In this document: positions 1 to 6,040 of the stretch, piece after piece
Numbering within the stretch: position 1 is the first letter of the stretch
How the letters are laid out: each line of letters begins with the position of its first letter
NCBI GenBank assembly: GCA_011321895.1
Contig: DROK01000060.1
Span: 1-7,915 of the forward strand
Direction: 5' to 3'
DNA length: 7,915 nt
From: Thermodesulfatator atlanticus
GTDB taxonomy: Bacteria > Desulfobacterota > Thermodesulfobacteria > Thermodesulfobacteriales > Thermodesulfatatoraceae
Program-made: the position numbers and the translations under genes
The notes under the pieces: generated by a model
What the model was told of the DNA's origin: nothing
The model's database searches: none
Seen by the model: the letters and a program-made list of their open reading frames with translations, nothing else

Positions 1-381
1 GTTTTCGACCACTATTTCGCTGGTCAATCCTTCAGTCAGCAGGGCCTGGCCCAGCTCCTCAGCGATGGCCCCGGCCACCGCCGCCATAGGCCCCACCCCG
101 GCCTTTTGGGCGGCCCGAAGCATTTTTTGGGCCACCACGGGGGCCTTGGGGTCCAGGGGCAGTGGTTTTAAGGAGGACAAAAAATCCGGGTGTTTCAGGA
201 TATAACTTTCCAAACTTTGCCGGAGGGCGAGTAGCCTTTTTAAGGCCTCTTCGGAAAGGTCTTTTTCCGCCAGGAGAAGCAGGTCAGACTCGCGGTAGAC
301 TACCCGGAAGGGTATGAGGCCTTCGCCGTGAAAGGCGGTGCGGTAGGTACGCAGCTCAAAATCCGTGTTACCAACCCCCAT
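1..381 (-). CDS. UPF0280 family protein (ApbE-like), N-terminal part, cut by window edge
   Basis: The minus strand is open for 127 codons from an ATG at 381 to the window edge, where the protein is cut. Recognisable UPF0280 features are an early Tyr-Arg stretch (residues 13-14 and 29-30), a HPDFL segment at 64-68, a Leu-Lys-Pro-Leu stretch near 71-74, and the hallmark AGVGPMAAVAGAIAE at 94-108. The visible sequence stops at VVEN, where the family usually continues into a Gly-Gly-Asp motif. UPF0280 proteins share the ApbE-type fold, but their reaction is, to my knowledge, not established, so no function is assigned. The gene is divergent from kdsA, with 42 bases between the start codons. No clear Shine-Dalgarno precedes the ATG, so the start is the weakest part of the call. 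The missing C-terminal half lies left of the window. Confidence 0.85.
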   Translation of the reverse strand, partial: MGVGNTDFELRTYRTAFHGEGLIPFRVVYRESDLLLLAEKDLSEEALKRLLALRQSLESYILKHPDFLSSLKPLPLDPKAPVVAQKMLRAAQKAGVGPMAAVAGAIAEELGQALLTEGLTSEIVVEN

Positions 382-396
382 CTTTTGGGCTAAAAT
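368..396 (+). promoter_or_regulatory. Candidate sigma-70-type promoter for the kdsA-lpt-rpoN-hpf operon
   Basis: A TTACCA box at 368-373 (4 of 6 to TTGACA) and a TAAAAT box at 391-396 (5 of 6 to TATAAT) are separated by exactly 17 bases. This predicts transcription starting near 403, about 20 bases before kdsA. The -35 box lies inside the first codons of the divergent UPF0280 gene, so control of the two genes may be linked. The call rests on consensus match and position only. Confidence 0.45.
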
Positions 397-412
397 ACCC
401 GGAGAAGGGCAG

Positions 413-418
413 AAGGAG
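413..418 (+). promoter_or_regulatory. Ribosome binding site of kdsA
   Basis: AAGGAG sits five bases before the ATG at 424. It is a good Shine-Dalgarno sequence and fixes the kdsA start. Confidence 0.75.
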
Positions 419-423
419 AAGAG

Positions 424-1260
424 ATGGAAGTAACACCGGTCAAAATCGGTTCTTTTGAGGCGGGGCGAGGGGTCCCTCTCCTTATCGCTGGCCCCTGCGT
501 GTTGGAAAGCTTAGACATCGCCCTGACCTGTGCCCGCTTTATGGCAGAAGCGGCCCGGGAGTACGGTTTTTTTTACGTATTTAAGTCTTCTTTTGATAAG
601 GCCAACCGTACCTCCCTTTCCTCTTATCGAGGGCCGGGCCTTGAGGCGGGTCTTAAAATGCTGGCCCGGGTCAAGGAAGAGGTAAAGGTCCCGGTAACTT
701 CTGATATCCACGAGCCCTGGCAGGCCGAACCGGCGGCGGCGGTGCTGGATCTCATCCAGATCCCGGCCTTTTTGTGTCGGCAAACCGATCTCATCGTGGC
801 CGCGGCCAAGACGGGAAAGCCCGTTAACATAAAGAAGGGGCAGTTTGTCTCTCCCTGGGACATGTATTACGCGGTGGAAAAGGCCCGGGCGGCCGGGGCC
901 GCCGGCGTAATGCTTACCGAACGGGGGTACACCTTTGGCTACCGGAACCTGGTGGTTGACATGAGGTCTTTTCCCATTATGCGCAGCTTTGGGGTCCCCG
1001 TAATATTTGACGCCACCCACAGCGTTCAGCTTCCAGGGGGTGGGCAGGGGGTTTCGGCAGGGGAGCGAGAGTTCGTCGCCCCTCTGGCCCGGGCGGCGGT
1101 GGCGACAGGGGTGGACGGGATCTTTATGGAGGTGCATCCGGCCCCGGAAACAGCCCTCTGTGACGGGCCGAACTCCCTTCCCCTTCCTGAGGCCAAAAAG
1201 CTCTTAAGGGTCCTTAAAGACCTATACCGGGTTATAATTGACCATGGTTACCTTTCCTGA
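424..1260 (+). CDS. kdsA: 3-deoxy-8-phosphooctulonate synthase (Kdo-8-phosphate synthase), metal-dependent type
   Basis: KdsA condenses phosphoenolpyruvate with D-arabinose 5-phosphate to give Kdo 8-phosphate, a committed cytosolic step of Kdo synthesis for LPS. The 278-residue protein has the usual family length and the TIM-barrel DAHP-synthase-family motifs: IAGPC at 21-25, KSSFDKANR at 54-62, SYRGPGLE at 67-74, DIHE at 94-97, IQIPAFLCRQTDL at 111-123, DATHSVQLPGG at 196-206, MEVHP at 235-239 and CDGP at 246-249. Cys25 occupies the position of the metal-ligand Cys of the Aquifex enzyme (Asn in E. coli KdsA). His199, Glu236 and Asp247 match the other ligands, so this should be the divalent-metal-dependent class. 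It is the first gene of the operon, and its last 17 bases overlap kdsC. Confidence 0.96.
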   Translation: MEVTPVKIGSFEAGRGVPLLIAGPCVLESLDIALTCARFMAEAAREYGFFYVFKSSFDKANRTSLSSYRGPGLEAGLKMLARVKEEVKVPVTSDIHEPWQAEPAAAVLDLIQIPAFLCRQTDLIVAAAKTGKPVNIKKGQFVSPWDMYYAVEKARAAGAAGVMLTERGYTFGYRNLVVDMRSFPIMRSFGVPVIFDATHSVQLPGGGQGVSAGEREFVAPLARAAVATGVDGIFMEVHPAPETALCDGPNSLPLPEAKKLLRVLKDLYRVIIDHGYLS

Positions 1261-1798
1261 AGAGGTACTGGCTCGAGCCGCTAAGGTTAAACTTTTGTTG
1301 CTGGATGTTGACGGCATCCTGACAGACGCCCGCATCATCATTGACGCTCAGGGGCGGGAGATCAAACATTTTTGTGTGCGAGATGGCATGGGCATAAAAC
1401 TGCTACAGATGGCAGGGCTTGAAGTGGGAATCCTTTCCAGCCGGAAATCTCCTCCGGTCTCCTACCGGGCCAAAGAGCTGGGTATCGAACTCATTATCCA
1501 GGGAGAACTCGATAAACTGGGGCTTTACGAAACCATCCGCCAGCAAAAGGGCCTGGCGCACGAAGAAGTGGCCTACATGGGGGATGACTGGATTGATCTG
1601 CCGGTGTTAAAAAGGGTGGGTCTGGCGGTCACCGTGCCTGAGGCCTGGCCACCGGTCAAGGAATACGTTCATTACGTTACCAGACACCCCGGGGGGCGGG
1701 GAGCGGTGCGAGAGGTGTGTGATCTTTTGCTCCAGGCCCACCACAAATGGGAGGAAATGCTAAAATGTTTCGAACCTTCTGCTGGGCGTTGTTTTTGA
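1244..1798 (+). CDS. kdsC: Kdo-8-phosphate phosphatase (HAD superfamily)
   Basis: KdsC hydrolyses Kdo 8-phosphate to free Kdo in the cytosol, right after KdsA. The 184-residue product is a capless HAD phosphatase of typical KdsC length. Motif I is DVDGILTD at 21-28, with Asp21 the expected nucleophile and Asp23 the general acid. Motif II is around Ser65 in ILSSRKS, Lys91 is the likely motif III lysine, and motif IV is GDDWID at 113-118. The C-terminal PGGRGAVREVCD (149-160) is characteristic of KdsC. I chose the ATG at 1244; a TTG at 1238 would add two residues. Neither has a good Shine-Dalgarno, so coupling to kdsA, whose stop lies at 1258-1260, is likely. Motif II reads SSR where TGR is usual, a mild substitution. 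The last 34 bases overlap lptC. Confidence 0.93.
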   Translation: MVTFPEEVLARAAKVKLLLLDVDGILTDARIIIDAQGREIKHFCVRDGMGIKLLQMAGLEVGILSSRKSPPVSYRAKELGIELIIQGELDKLGLYETIRQQKGLAHEEVAYMGDDWIDLPVLKRVGLAVTVPEAWPPVKEYVHYVTRHPGGRGAVREVCDLLLQAHHKWEEMLKCFEPSAGRCF

Positions 1799-2322
1799 TC
1801 AGCCTTTTGGTGGCCTGTCACCAGGAAAAAGTGGTGCCGCCCAAACCGCCCCAGGAAGCCGCTCCTCCGGCCAAGGTCGAGCCTCCCCCTCAAAAACCCC
1901 AGGAGGAACCGGACACGGAATTTAAAAAACTCCATTACGTGATTTACGAAAAGGGGAAATTGAAGTGGAATATCCGGGCCCAGGAGGCGTACATCTTCAA
2001 AGGAAAAAGGATCAAGATGAAAGATTTGAAAGTGTGCGCTCATCCGGACAAGGGTTTTTGTATCACCGCCGAGGAGGGAGATTACGACCCCAAGGCAGGC
2101 CGGTTCCTCTTTCGGGGCAAGGTGATTCTGGATGCGGGCAGGAGAGGCAAACTTTTTACCTCGGTCCTGAAATACCTGCCCCAAAAAGAGAGCCTTGAGA
2201 CCGAAGCGGCGGTGGTTATTAAAAACGAAGGCTTCTTAATCAAGGGGAAAGGCTTTCGCTATGACCTTAAAAGCGGGGCCATGAAAGTGCTTAAACGCAC
2301 CAAGGTAAGGGTTGATGCTTAG
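1765..2322 (+). CDS. lptC: LPS export periplasmic protein LptC, with lipoprotein-like N-terminus
   Basis: LptC hands LPS from the inner-membrane transporter LptB2FG to the periplasmic bridge LptA. The 185-residue product begins with a hydrophobic stretch ending in LLVAC, a good lipobox with Cys18 as the lipidation site. A proline-rich linker follows, with eleven prolines between residues 25 and 49, then an LptC/YrbK-like beta domain from about residue 54 to the end. That domain has a Lys-Trp-Asn-Ile-Arg-Ala stretch and repeated short beta segments such as GDYDPKAGRFLFRGKV. Family identity also rests on position between kdsC and lptA. I prefer the ATG at 1765: GGGAGG at 1749-1754 lies ten bases upstream. 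An in-frame ATG at 1747 would add six residues and place this site inside the gene. E. coli LptC has an uncleaved membrane helix, so a lipid anchor would be a difference. Confidence 0.87.
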   Translation: MFRTFCWALFLISLLVACHQEKVVPPKPPQEAAPPAKVEPPPQKPQEEPDTEFKKLHYVIYEKGKLKWNIRAQEAYIFKGKRIKMKDLKVCAHPDKGFCITAEEGDYDPKAGRFLFRGKVILDAGRRGKLFTSVLKYLPQKESLETEAAVVIKNEGFLIKGKGFRYDLKSGAMKVLKRTKVRVDA

Positions 2323-2770
2323 ATGGTTTTTGCCCTTTTTGCTGGTAGCCTTTTGGTGGGCCGGGGTCCAGGCCAAGACCCCGATCACCATCAAATCGGA
2401 CCGGATGGAGGTCTTACAGAACCAGAAGGTGGTGGTCTTCAGCGGCCACGTGGTGGCCAAAAAGAAGGACCTGACCATCTACGCCGACAGACTCCTGGTC
2501 TATTACGACCAAAAGGAGGGCAAGAGGGAGGTGCGCAAACTGGTGGCCCTGGGCCAAGTAAAAATTACCAAAGACGATTGGATCGCCCGGGCGGGCAAGG
2601 CCGTCTATTTTAAAAACCTCGAAAAGATAGTGCTGGAAGACCGGCCTCAAATCTGGCAAGGAGACAACACCGTTAAAGGGGCCAGGATTACCCTTTACCT
2701 GAATGAAGACCGCTACGTGGTGGAATCAGAGGCCAACGAAAAGGCCGAAGCCGTTATCTTTACCGATTGA
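2315..2770 (+). CDS. lptA: LPS transport periplasmic protein LptA (OstA-like)
   Basis: LptA polymerises into the periplasmic bridge that carries LPS from LptC to LptD in the outer membrane. The 151-residue precursor starts with a clear Sec signal peptide: Arg3, then a hydrophobic core, then VQA at 18-20, giving cleavage before Lys21. The remainder is one OstA/LptA beta-jellyroll domain. It contains PITIKSDRMEVLQNQ (23-37), a SGHV segment, TIYADRLLVYYD and a GQVKIT segment, the usual alternation of short beta strands. The mature form is short, little more than the core domain. An ATG at 2315 is preferred over the TTG at 2312; AAGG-type sequence at 2302-2310 lies just upstream. The start overlaps the end of lptC by eight bases. 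Its stop is followed by a single codon and then the lptB ATG. Confidence 0.92.
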   Translation: MLRWFLPFLLVAFWWAGVQAKTPITIKSDRMEVLQNQKVVVFSGHVVAKKKDLTIYADRLLVYYDQKEGKREVRKLVALGQVKITKDDWIARAGKAVYFKNLEKIVLEDRPQIWQGDNTVKGARITLYLNEDRYVVESEANEKAEAVIFTD

Positions 2771-2773
2771 TGT

Positions 2774-3502
2774 ATGTCTTTAGAACTCAAAGCCCAGAGC
2801 CTTTCCAAACGTTTTGGGAGAAGGACGGTAGTCAAAGACGTCTCCCTCAAGGTGGCTACCGGCGAGGTGGTAGGGCTTTTGGGCCCCAACGGGGCGGGTA
2901 AAACCACCACCTTTTATATGGTAAGCGGCCTCATCGCCCCGGACAAAGGGCGGATCTTTTTAGGGGAAGAAGACCTTTCCCGGGAGCCGATGTATCGCCG
3001 GGCCCGGCGCGGGATCGTTTATCTCCCCCAGGAGCCCTCGGTTTTCAGACGTCTAACCGTTGAGGAGAACATCCTGCTGGTTTTAGAAATTTTGGCCATT
3101 TCCCGAGGAGAAAGAAAAAGGAGGCTGGAAGAACTGCTGGAGAGCTTCGGTATGTCGCATCTGCGGCGCCAGAAGGCCTACGCCCTTTCGGGAGGGGAAA
3201 GACGCCGGGTAGAAATTATGCGGGCCATGGCGCGGGCGCCCCTTTTTCTCCTTCTGGATGAGCCTTTTGCCGGAATTGACCCTATAGCCGTGGCGGATTT
3301 GAAAGAAATCATTAAAAATCTCAAGGAAAAAGGGCTTGGGTTGCTTATTTCTGATCATAACGTACGTGAAACTCTGTTAGTATGCGATTATGCTTATATT
3401 GTGGCCAACGGTGAGGTTATCGCGCAGGGCAGACCGGCTGAAATCGCGGAAAATGAGCGGGCACGCGAGTTGTACCTCGGCAAGGATTTCAGGTTAAATT
3501 AG
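2774..3502 (+). CDS. lptB: LPS export ABC transporter ATPase LptB
   Basis: LptB is the cytoplasmic ATPase dimer that powers LPS extraction by LptF and LptG. The 242-residue protein has every expected ABC motif: Walker A GPNGAGKTT at 37-45, Q-loop Gln86 in LPQEPSVFRRLTV (a stretch typical of LptB rather than of other ABC ATPases), signature LSGGERRR at 138-145, Walker B LLLDEP at 159-164 followed by FAGIDPIAV, and H-loop His195 in SDHNVRET. The gene follows the lptA stop after three bases in the same frame, and no Shine-Dalgarno is visible, so translation probably reinitiates after lptA. lptF and lptG are not in the window; in many bacteria they lie elsewhere. rpoN begins four bases downstream. 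Confidence 0.97.
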   Translation: MSLELKAQSLSKRFGRRTVVKDVSLKVATGEVVGLLGPNGAGKTTTFYMVSGLIAPDKGRIFLGEEDLSREPMYRRARRGIVYLPQEPSVFRRLTVEENILLVLEILAISRGERKRRLEELLESFGMSHLRRQKAYALSGGERRRVEIMRAMARAPLFLLLDEPFAGIDPIAVADLKEIIKNLKEKGLGLLISDHNVRETLLVCDYAYIVANGEVIAQGRPAEIAENERARELYLGKDFRLN

Positions 3503-3506
3503 AGAT

Positions 3507-4955
3507 ATGGCGTTAGAGTTAAGACAACACCTCAAACTTACCCAGCAGCTGGTCCTGACTCCGCAACTGCAGCAGGCCATCAAGTTATTGCAGCTGAACC
3601 GGCTGGAGCTGGAACAGGTCTTGCGCCAGGAGGCCGAAACCAATCCCGTCTTGGAACAGGACCTGGTGGATCAACAAACCATCTCCTTCGAAGAACTGAC
3701 CTCTGATAACCAGCAGCCGGAAGACGGGCTTTCGCTGGCCACCGAGAGCCCTCTCGGGGCGGAGGCGGTGAAAGATTTCGACTGGGAGGCCTATTTTCAG
3801 GATAACGGGAGTGCCTATCCCAGTTTTGCCTTTGAACAAAAAGAGGCCATCGATTACGAACGCAAGCTTACCAAAGCAGAAAACCTGGTTTCCCACCTTC
3901 TCTGGCAGCTTTATCTCTCCGACTTGACGCCTGAGGAACAACGTATCGGGGAATATATTATCGGTAACCTGGACGAAAGGGGTTATCTGGCGGTCACCGT
4001 AGAAGAAATAGCCGAAGACCTGGGAGTTGAGGAAGAAAAGGTAGCCTTTGTCCTGCGAAAAATTCAGTTTTTCGACCCGGTGGGGGTGGCGGCCAGGGAC
4101 CTAAAGGAATGTCTATTGATCCAGCTTGAGCATTTGGGCCTTAAAGGGACGCTGGCGGAATTACTGGTAAGGGATCATCTGAAAGATTTGGAGCTTGGTC
4201 GTTACGCCCGGCTGGCCAAAAAATTTAACGTTTCGGTGGCAGAGATAGAGGCGGCCCTGGCGGTGATAAGGGGGCTTGATCCCCGACCGGCCCGAAATTT
4301 TACCGAGATAGAACCCCAATACGTTGAACCAGACGTCCTGGTCTTTAAAGAAGCGGACGAGTGGGTGGTACGCTTAAACGATGAGGGGCTGCCCCGTTTG
4401 CGGATAAGTCCTTATTACCGCAAACTCCTGACTGATCCGGCGGTCCCCCTTGCGGCCAAACAATACATTCAGAAAAAGCTCCGCTCAGCCACCTGGCTTA
4501 TCAAGAGTATCGAGCAGCGGAACCGCACCCTATTGAAGGTCTCCGAAAGCATTATGCGTTTTCAACGGGATTTTCTGGAGAAAGGGGTAGCGGGCCTAAA
4601 ACCGTTGATCCTGAGGGATGTAGCCCTGGACGTGGGGCTTCACGAGTCCACGGTGAGTCGGGTCACTACGGGGAAGTACGTCGACACTCCCCACGGTATT
4701 TTTGAACTGAAATTCTTTTTCTCTACCGGTTACCGCAGCTCCTCCGGCGAAGAAGTGGCCACGGAGACCGTCAAACAATACATCAAGGAAATCATCGCCC
4801 AGGAAGATCCCCAGAGGCCTTACAGTGATCAGAAAATAGCCGATATTTTAAAAGAGAAGTATAATGTAAAGATAGCAAGGAGAACAGTGGCCAAATATCG
4901 GGATCAATTGGGAATATTGCCGGCAAGCAGGCGAAAAGGCAAAATTTCTAAGTAG
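3507..4955 (+). CDS. rpoN: RNA polymerase sigma-54 factor
   Basis: RpoN directs RNA polymerase to -24/-12 promoters that need AAA+ enhancer-binding activators, often for nitrogen, motility or envelope functions. The 482-residue protein has all regions in order. Region I is glutamine- and leucine-rich at 1-50 (LTPQLQQAIKLLQL at 17-30). Region II, about 51-118, is acidic and variable. The core-binding domain spans about 120-310 and contains IIGNLDERGYL and FDPVGVAARDLKECLL. The helix-turn-helix at about 369-391 contains LHESTVSRVTTGKYV. The RpoN box ARRTVAKYR lies at 457-465. The length is normal. The gene starts four bases after lptB with only weak ribosome-binding sequence. Its place behind lptB is conserved in many proteobacteria. 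No activator gene and no clear -24/-12 site was seen in the window. Confidence 0.97.
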   Translation: MALELRQHLKLTQQLVLTPQLQQAIKLLQLNRLELEQVLRQEAETNPVLEQDLVDQQTISFEELTSDNQQPEDGLSLATESPLGAEAVKDFDWEAYFQDNGSAYPSFAFEQKEAIDYERKLTKAENLVSHLLWQLYLSDLTPEEQRIGEYIIGNLDERGYLAVTVEEIAEDLGVEEEKVAFVLRKIQFFDPVGVAARDLKECLLIQLEHLGLKGTLAELLVRDHLKDLELGRYARLAKKFNVSVAEIEAALAVIRGLDPRPARNFTEIEPQYVEPDVLVFKEADEWVVRLNDEGLPRLRISPYYRKLLTDPAVPLAAKQYIQKKLRSATWLIKSIEQRNRTLLKVSESIMRFQRDFLEKGVAGLKPLILRDVALDVGLHESTVSRVTTGKYVDTPHGIFELKFFFSTGYRSSSGEEVATETVKQYIKEIIAQEDPQRPYSDQKIADILKEKYNVKIARRTVAKYRDQLGILPASRRKGKISK

Positions 4956-4967
4956 GGTCGCAAGACC
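4956..4967 (+). other. Small GNRA-capped hairpin between rpoN and hpf
   Basis: Directly after the rpoN stop codon, GGTC and GACC can pair around a GCAA tetraloop, a stable GNRA loop. The stem is only four base pairs and no U-tract follows, so it is not a terminator. It could shape or protect the hpf message, or be chance. Confidence 0.3.
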
Positions 4968-4980
4968 ATAACTGTCATTT

Positions 4981-4987
4981 AAGGAGG
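4981..4987 (+). promoter_or_regulatory. Strong ribosome binding site of hpf
   Basis: AAGGAGG lies four bases before the ATG at 4992. It is far stronger than the sites of rpoN and lptB, suggesting that hpf is translated independently and at a higher level from the shared message. Confidence 0.8.
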
Positions 4988-4991
4988 CCCT

Positions 4992-5516
4992 ATGCAAGTC
5001 AACATCACTTTCCGGCACCTAGATTCTTCTCCAGGTTTGAAGGAATACGTCAACAAAAGGATCGCCAAACTTGAGAAGTATTTTTACGGCCCGGTGGAAG
5101 CCCATGTTATTTTAAAAGCGGAAAAGTTCCGTCAACAGGCTGAGATCACCCTTATCGGAGACGGTTACAAAGTTACGGGCAAAGAAGAGACGGCGGACAT
5201 GTACGAGGCTATCGACTTGGTAGTGGCCAAATTAGAAACCCAGGTCAAAAAATTGCGTGAGAAAAGGAAAAACCGCAAAAGGGGCGGGGCCAAGGGGCTG
5301 GAGATGGCGTCCTTGAGCCCTTCCGGGGAAGAAGAATTGCCCGTTGAAGTGGAGCGGGTCTACGTAAAGCCCATGTCAGTGGAAGAGGCCCTGGAGCAGA
5401 TGAAGACGGCAGAACAGGACTTTCTTATCTTCAACAACCCCGAAACCGCTTCGGTAAACGTCCTTTACCGCAAGAGCAACGGCACTTACGTTTTGATCTT
5501 GCCAGAGCTTTCGTAA
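4992..5516 (+). CDS. hpf: Ribosome hibernation promoting factor, long form
   Basis: HPF binds the small ribosomal subunit when growth slows, and the long form pairs 70S ribosomes into inactive 100S dimers. The 174-residue protein has the N-terminal HPF/YfiA domain at about 1-98 (start MQVNITFRHLDSS, then LEKYF at 27-31 and a basic run KKLREKRKNRKR at 86-97). A loose linker follows, then the C-terminal dimerisation domain at about 122-172. That domain has VKPMSVEEALEQM at 125-137, DFLIFNN at 143-149 and a VNVLYRKSNGTYVLI stretch. E. coli, with the same rpoN neighbourhood, has the short form, so this is the two-domain version typical of most other bacteria. A strong Shine-Dalgarno fixes the start. 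It is the last gene before the terminator. Confidence 0.95.
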   Translation: MQVNITFRHLDSSPGLKEYVNKRIAKLEKYFYGPVEAHVILKAEKFRQQAEITLIGDGYKVTGKEETADMYEAIDLVVAKLETQVKKLREKRKNRKRGGAKGLEMASLSPSGEEELPVEVERVYVKPMSVEEALEQMKTAEQDFLIFNNPETASVNVLYRKSNGTYVLILPELS

Positions 5517-5520
5517 AAGA

Positions 5521-5553
5521 GGGCGGGAGCGCTTCCCGCCCTTTTCTTTTTTT
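5521..5553 (+). terminator. Intrinsic terminator after hpf
   Basis: GGGCGGGA at 5521-5528 pairs perfectly with TCCCGCCC at 5534-5541 around a five-base loop. A T-rich tract, TTTTCTTTTTTT, follows at 5542-5553. The A-rich sequence just before the left arm can extend the stem into the T-tract. This is the only strong intrinsic terminator seen in the window and should end most transcripts from the kdsA promoter. Confidence 0.9.
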
Positions 5554-5577
5554 ATCCTTCCGATTATAAAGGGCGAT

Positions 5578-6036
5578 ATGAAAATAAGCGACTACGTAGT
5601 GGAAGAGTGCGTGCTCTGTGAGGTAAAGGCCCGGAATAAGTGGGAATTTTTTGCCGAAATCGCGGCCTGCCTGGGGAAGGTGCTTGCGCTTCCGGCCGAA
5701 GAGATCAAAAAGGTCCTGGAAGAGAGGGAGCGCCTTAGTTCCACCGCTATCGGCCAGGAGATCGCCATTCCCCACAGCCGGCTGGCCGGCCTTGAGCGGA
5801 TTGTCATCGCCGCGGGGATAAAAAAAGAAGGGCTTGAGTTTGAAGCCCTGGACCATAAACCGGTAAAATTGATTCTGGTAGTCCTAGCGCCGGAAAACGA
5901 GCAGGCTTTGTATTTGCGTACTTTGGCCTGTTTGGCCCGTATCTTAAAAGACAATGAAATAAAGAGGCAACTCATTGCCGCGCGCAACGGGGCAGAATTC
6001 AAAAAGATCTTAGACGGGGTGGCGTACGAAGGCTAA
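5578..6036 (+). CDS. ptsN: PTS IIA-like nitrogen-regulatory protein (EIIA-Ntr)
   Basis: EIIA-Ntr is the terminal phosphoacceptor of the nitrogen-related PTS. It is a regulator, not a sugar transporter, and in proteobacteria it affects potassium transport, stress responses and sigma-54-linked genes. The 152-residue protein has the EIIA fructose/Ntr-type domain throughout. The active-site stretch is LSSTAIGQEIAIPHSRL at 53-69, with His66 the expected phosphorylation site. The C-terminal half has LILVVLAPENEQALYLRTLACLARIL-like helices, typical of the family. The ATG at 5578 has only AAGGG four bases upstream. The gene sits 61 bases after hpf, beyond a strong terminator, and its end lies four bases before the proposed rapZ start. 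Confidence 0.94.
   Translation: MKISDYVVEECVLCEVKARNKWEFFAEIAACLGKVLALPAEEIKKVLEERERLSSTAIGQEIAIPHSRLAGLERIVIAAGIKKEGLEFEALDHKPVKLILVVLAPENEQALYLRTLACLARILKDNEIKRQLIAARNGAEFKKILDGVAYEG
6028..6032 (+). promoter_or_regulatory. Probable ribosome binding site of rapZ, supporting a non-standard start
   Basis: GAAGG lies inside the last ptsN codons, eight bases before an ATC at 6041. The spacing is right for initiation at that ATC. No ATG, GTG or TTG exists in the rapZ frame between the upstream stop at 6011-6013 and 6215. Confidence 0.45.
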
Positions 6037-6040
6037 ACCT

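Noticed and set aside
511..1137. 208-codon open frame on the minus strand within kdsA
   Set aside because: It lies wholly antisense to a clear KdsA, its product resembles no family I know and is compositionally odd (rich in His, Arg, Gly and Pro), and no ribosome binding site is apparent. It is an expected shadow of a GC-rich gene.
1672..2184. 170-codon minus-strand open frame across kdsC and lptC
   Set aside because: Antisense to two well-supported genes, with no recognisable domain.
4956..4991. Sigma-54 promoter upstream of hpf
   Set aside because: I looked for a GG/GC pair at -24/-12 spacing (TGGC-type followed by TTGC-type) and found no acceptable match.
5431..5856. 141-codon minus-strand open frame spanning the hpf terminator and ptsN
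   Set aside because: It would cross the terminator and be antisense to hpf and ptsN; its product has no familiar motif.
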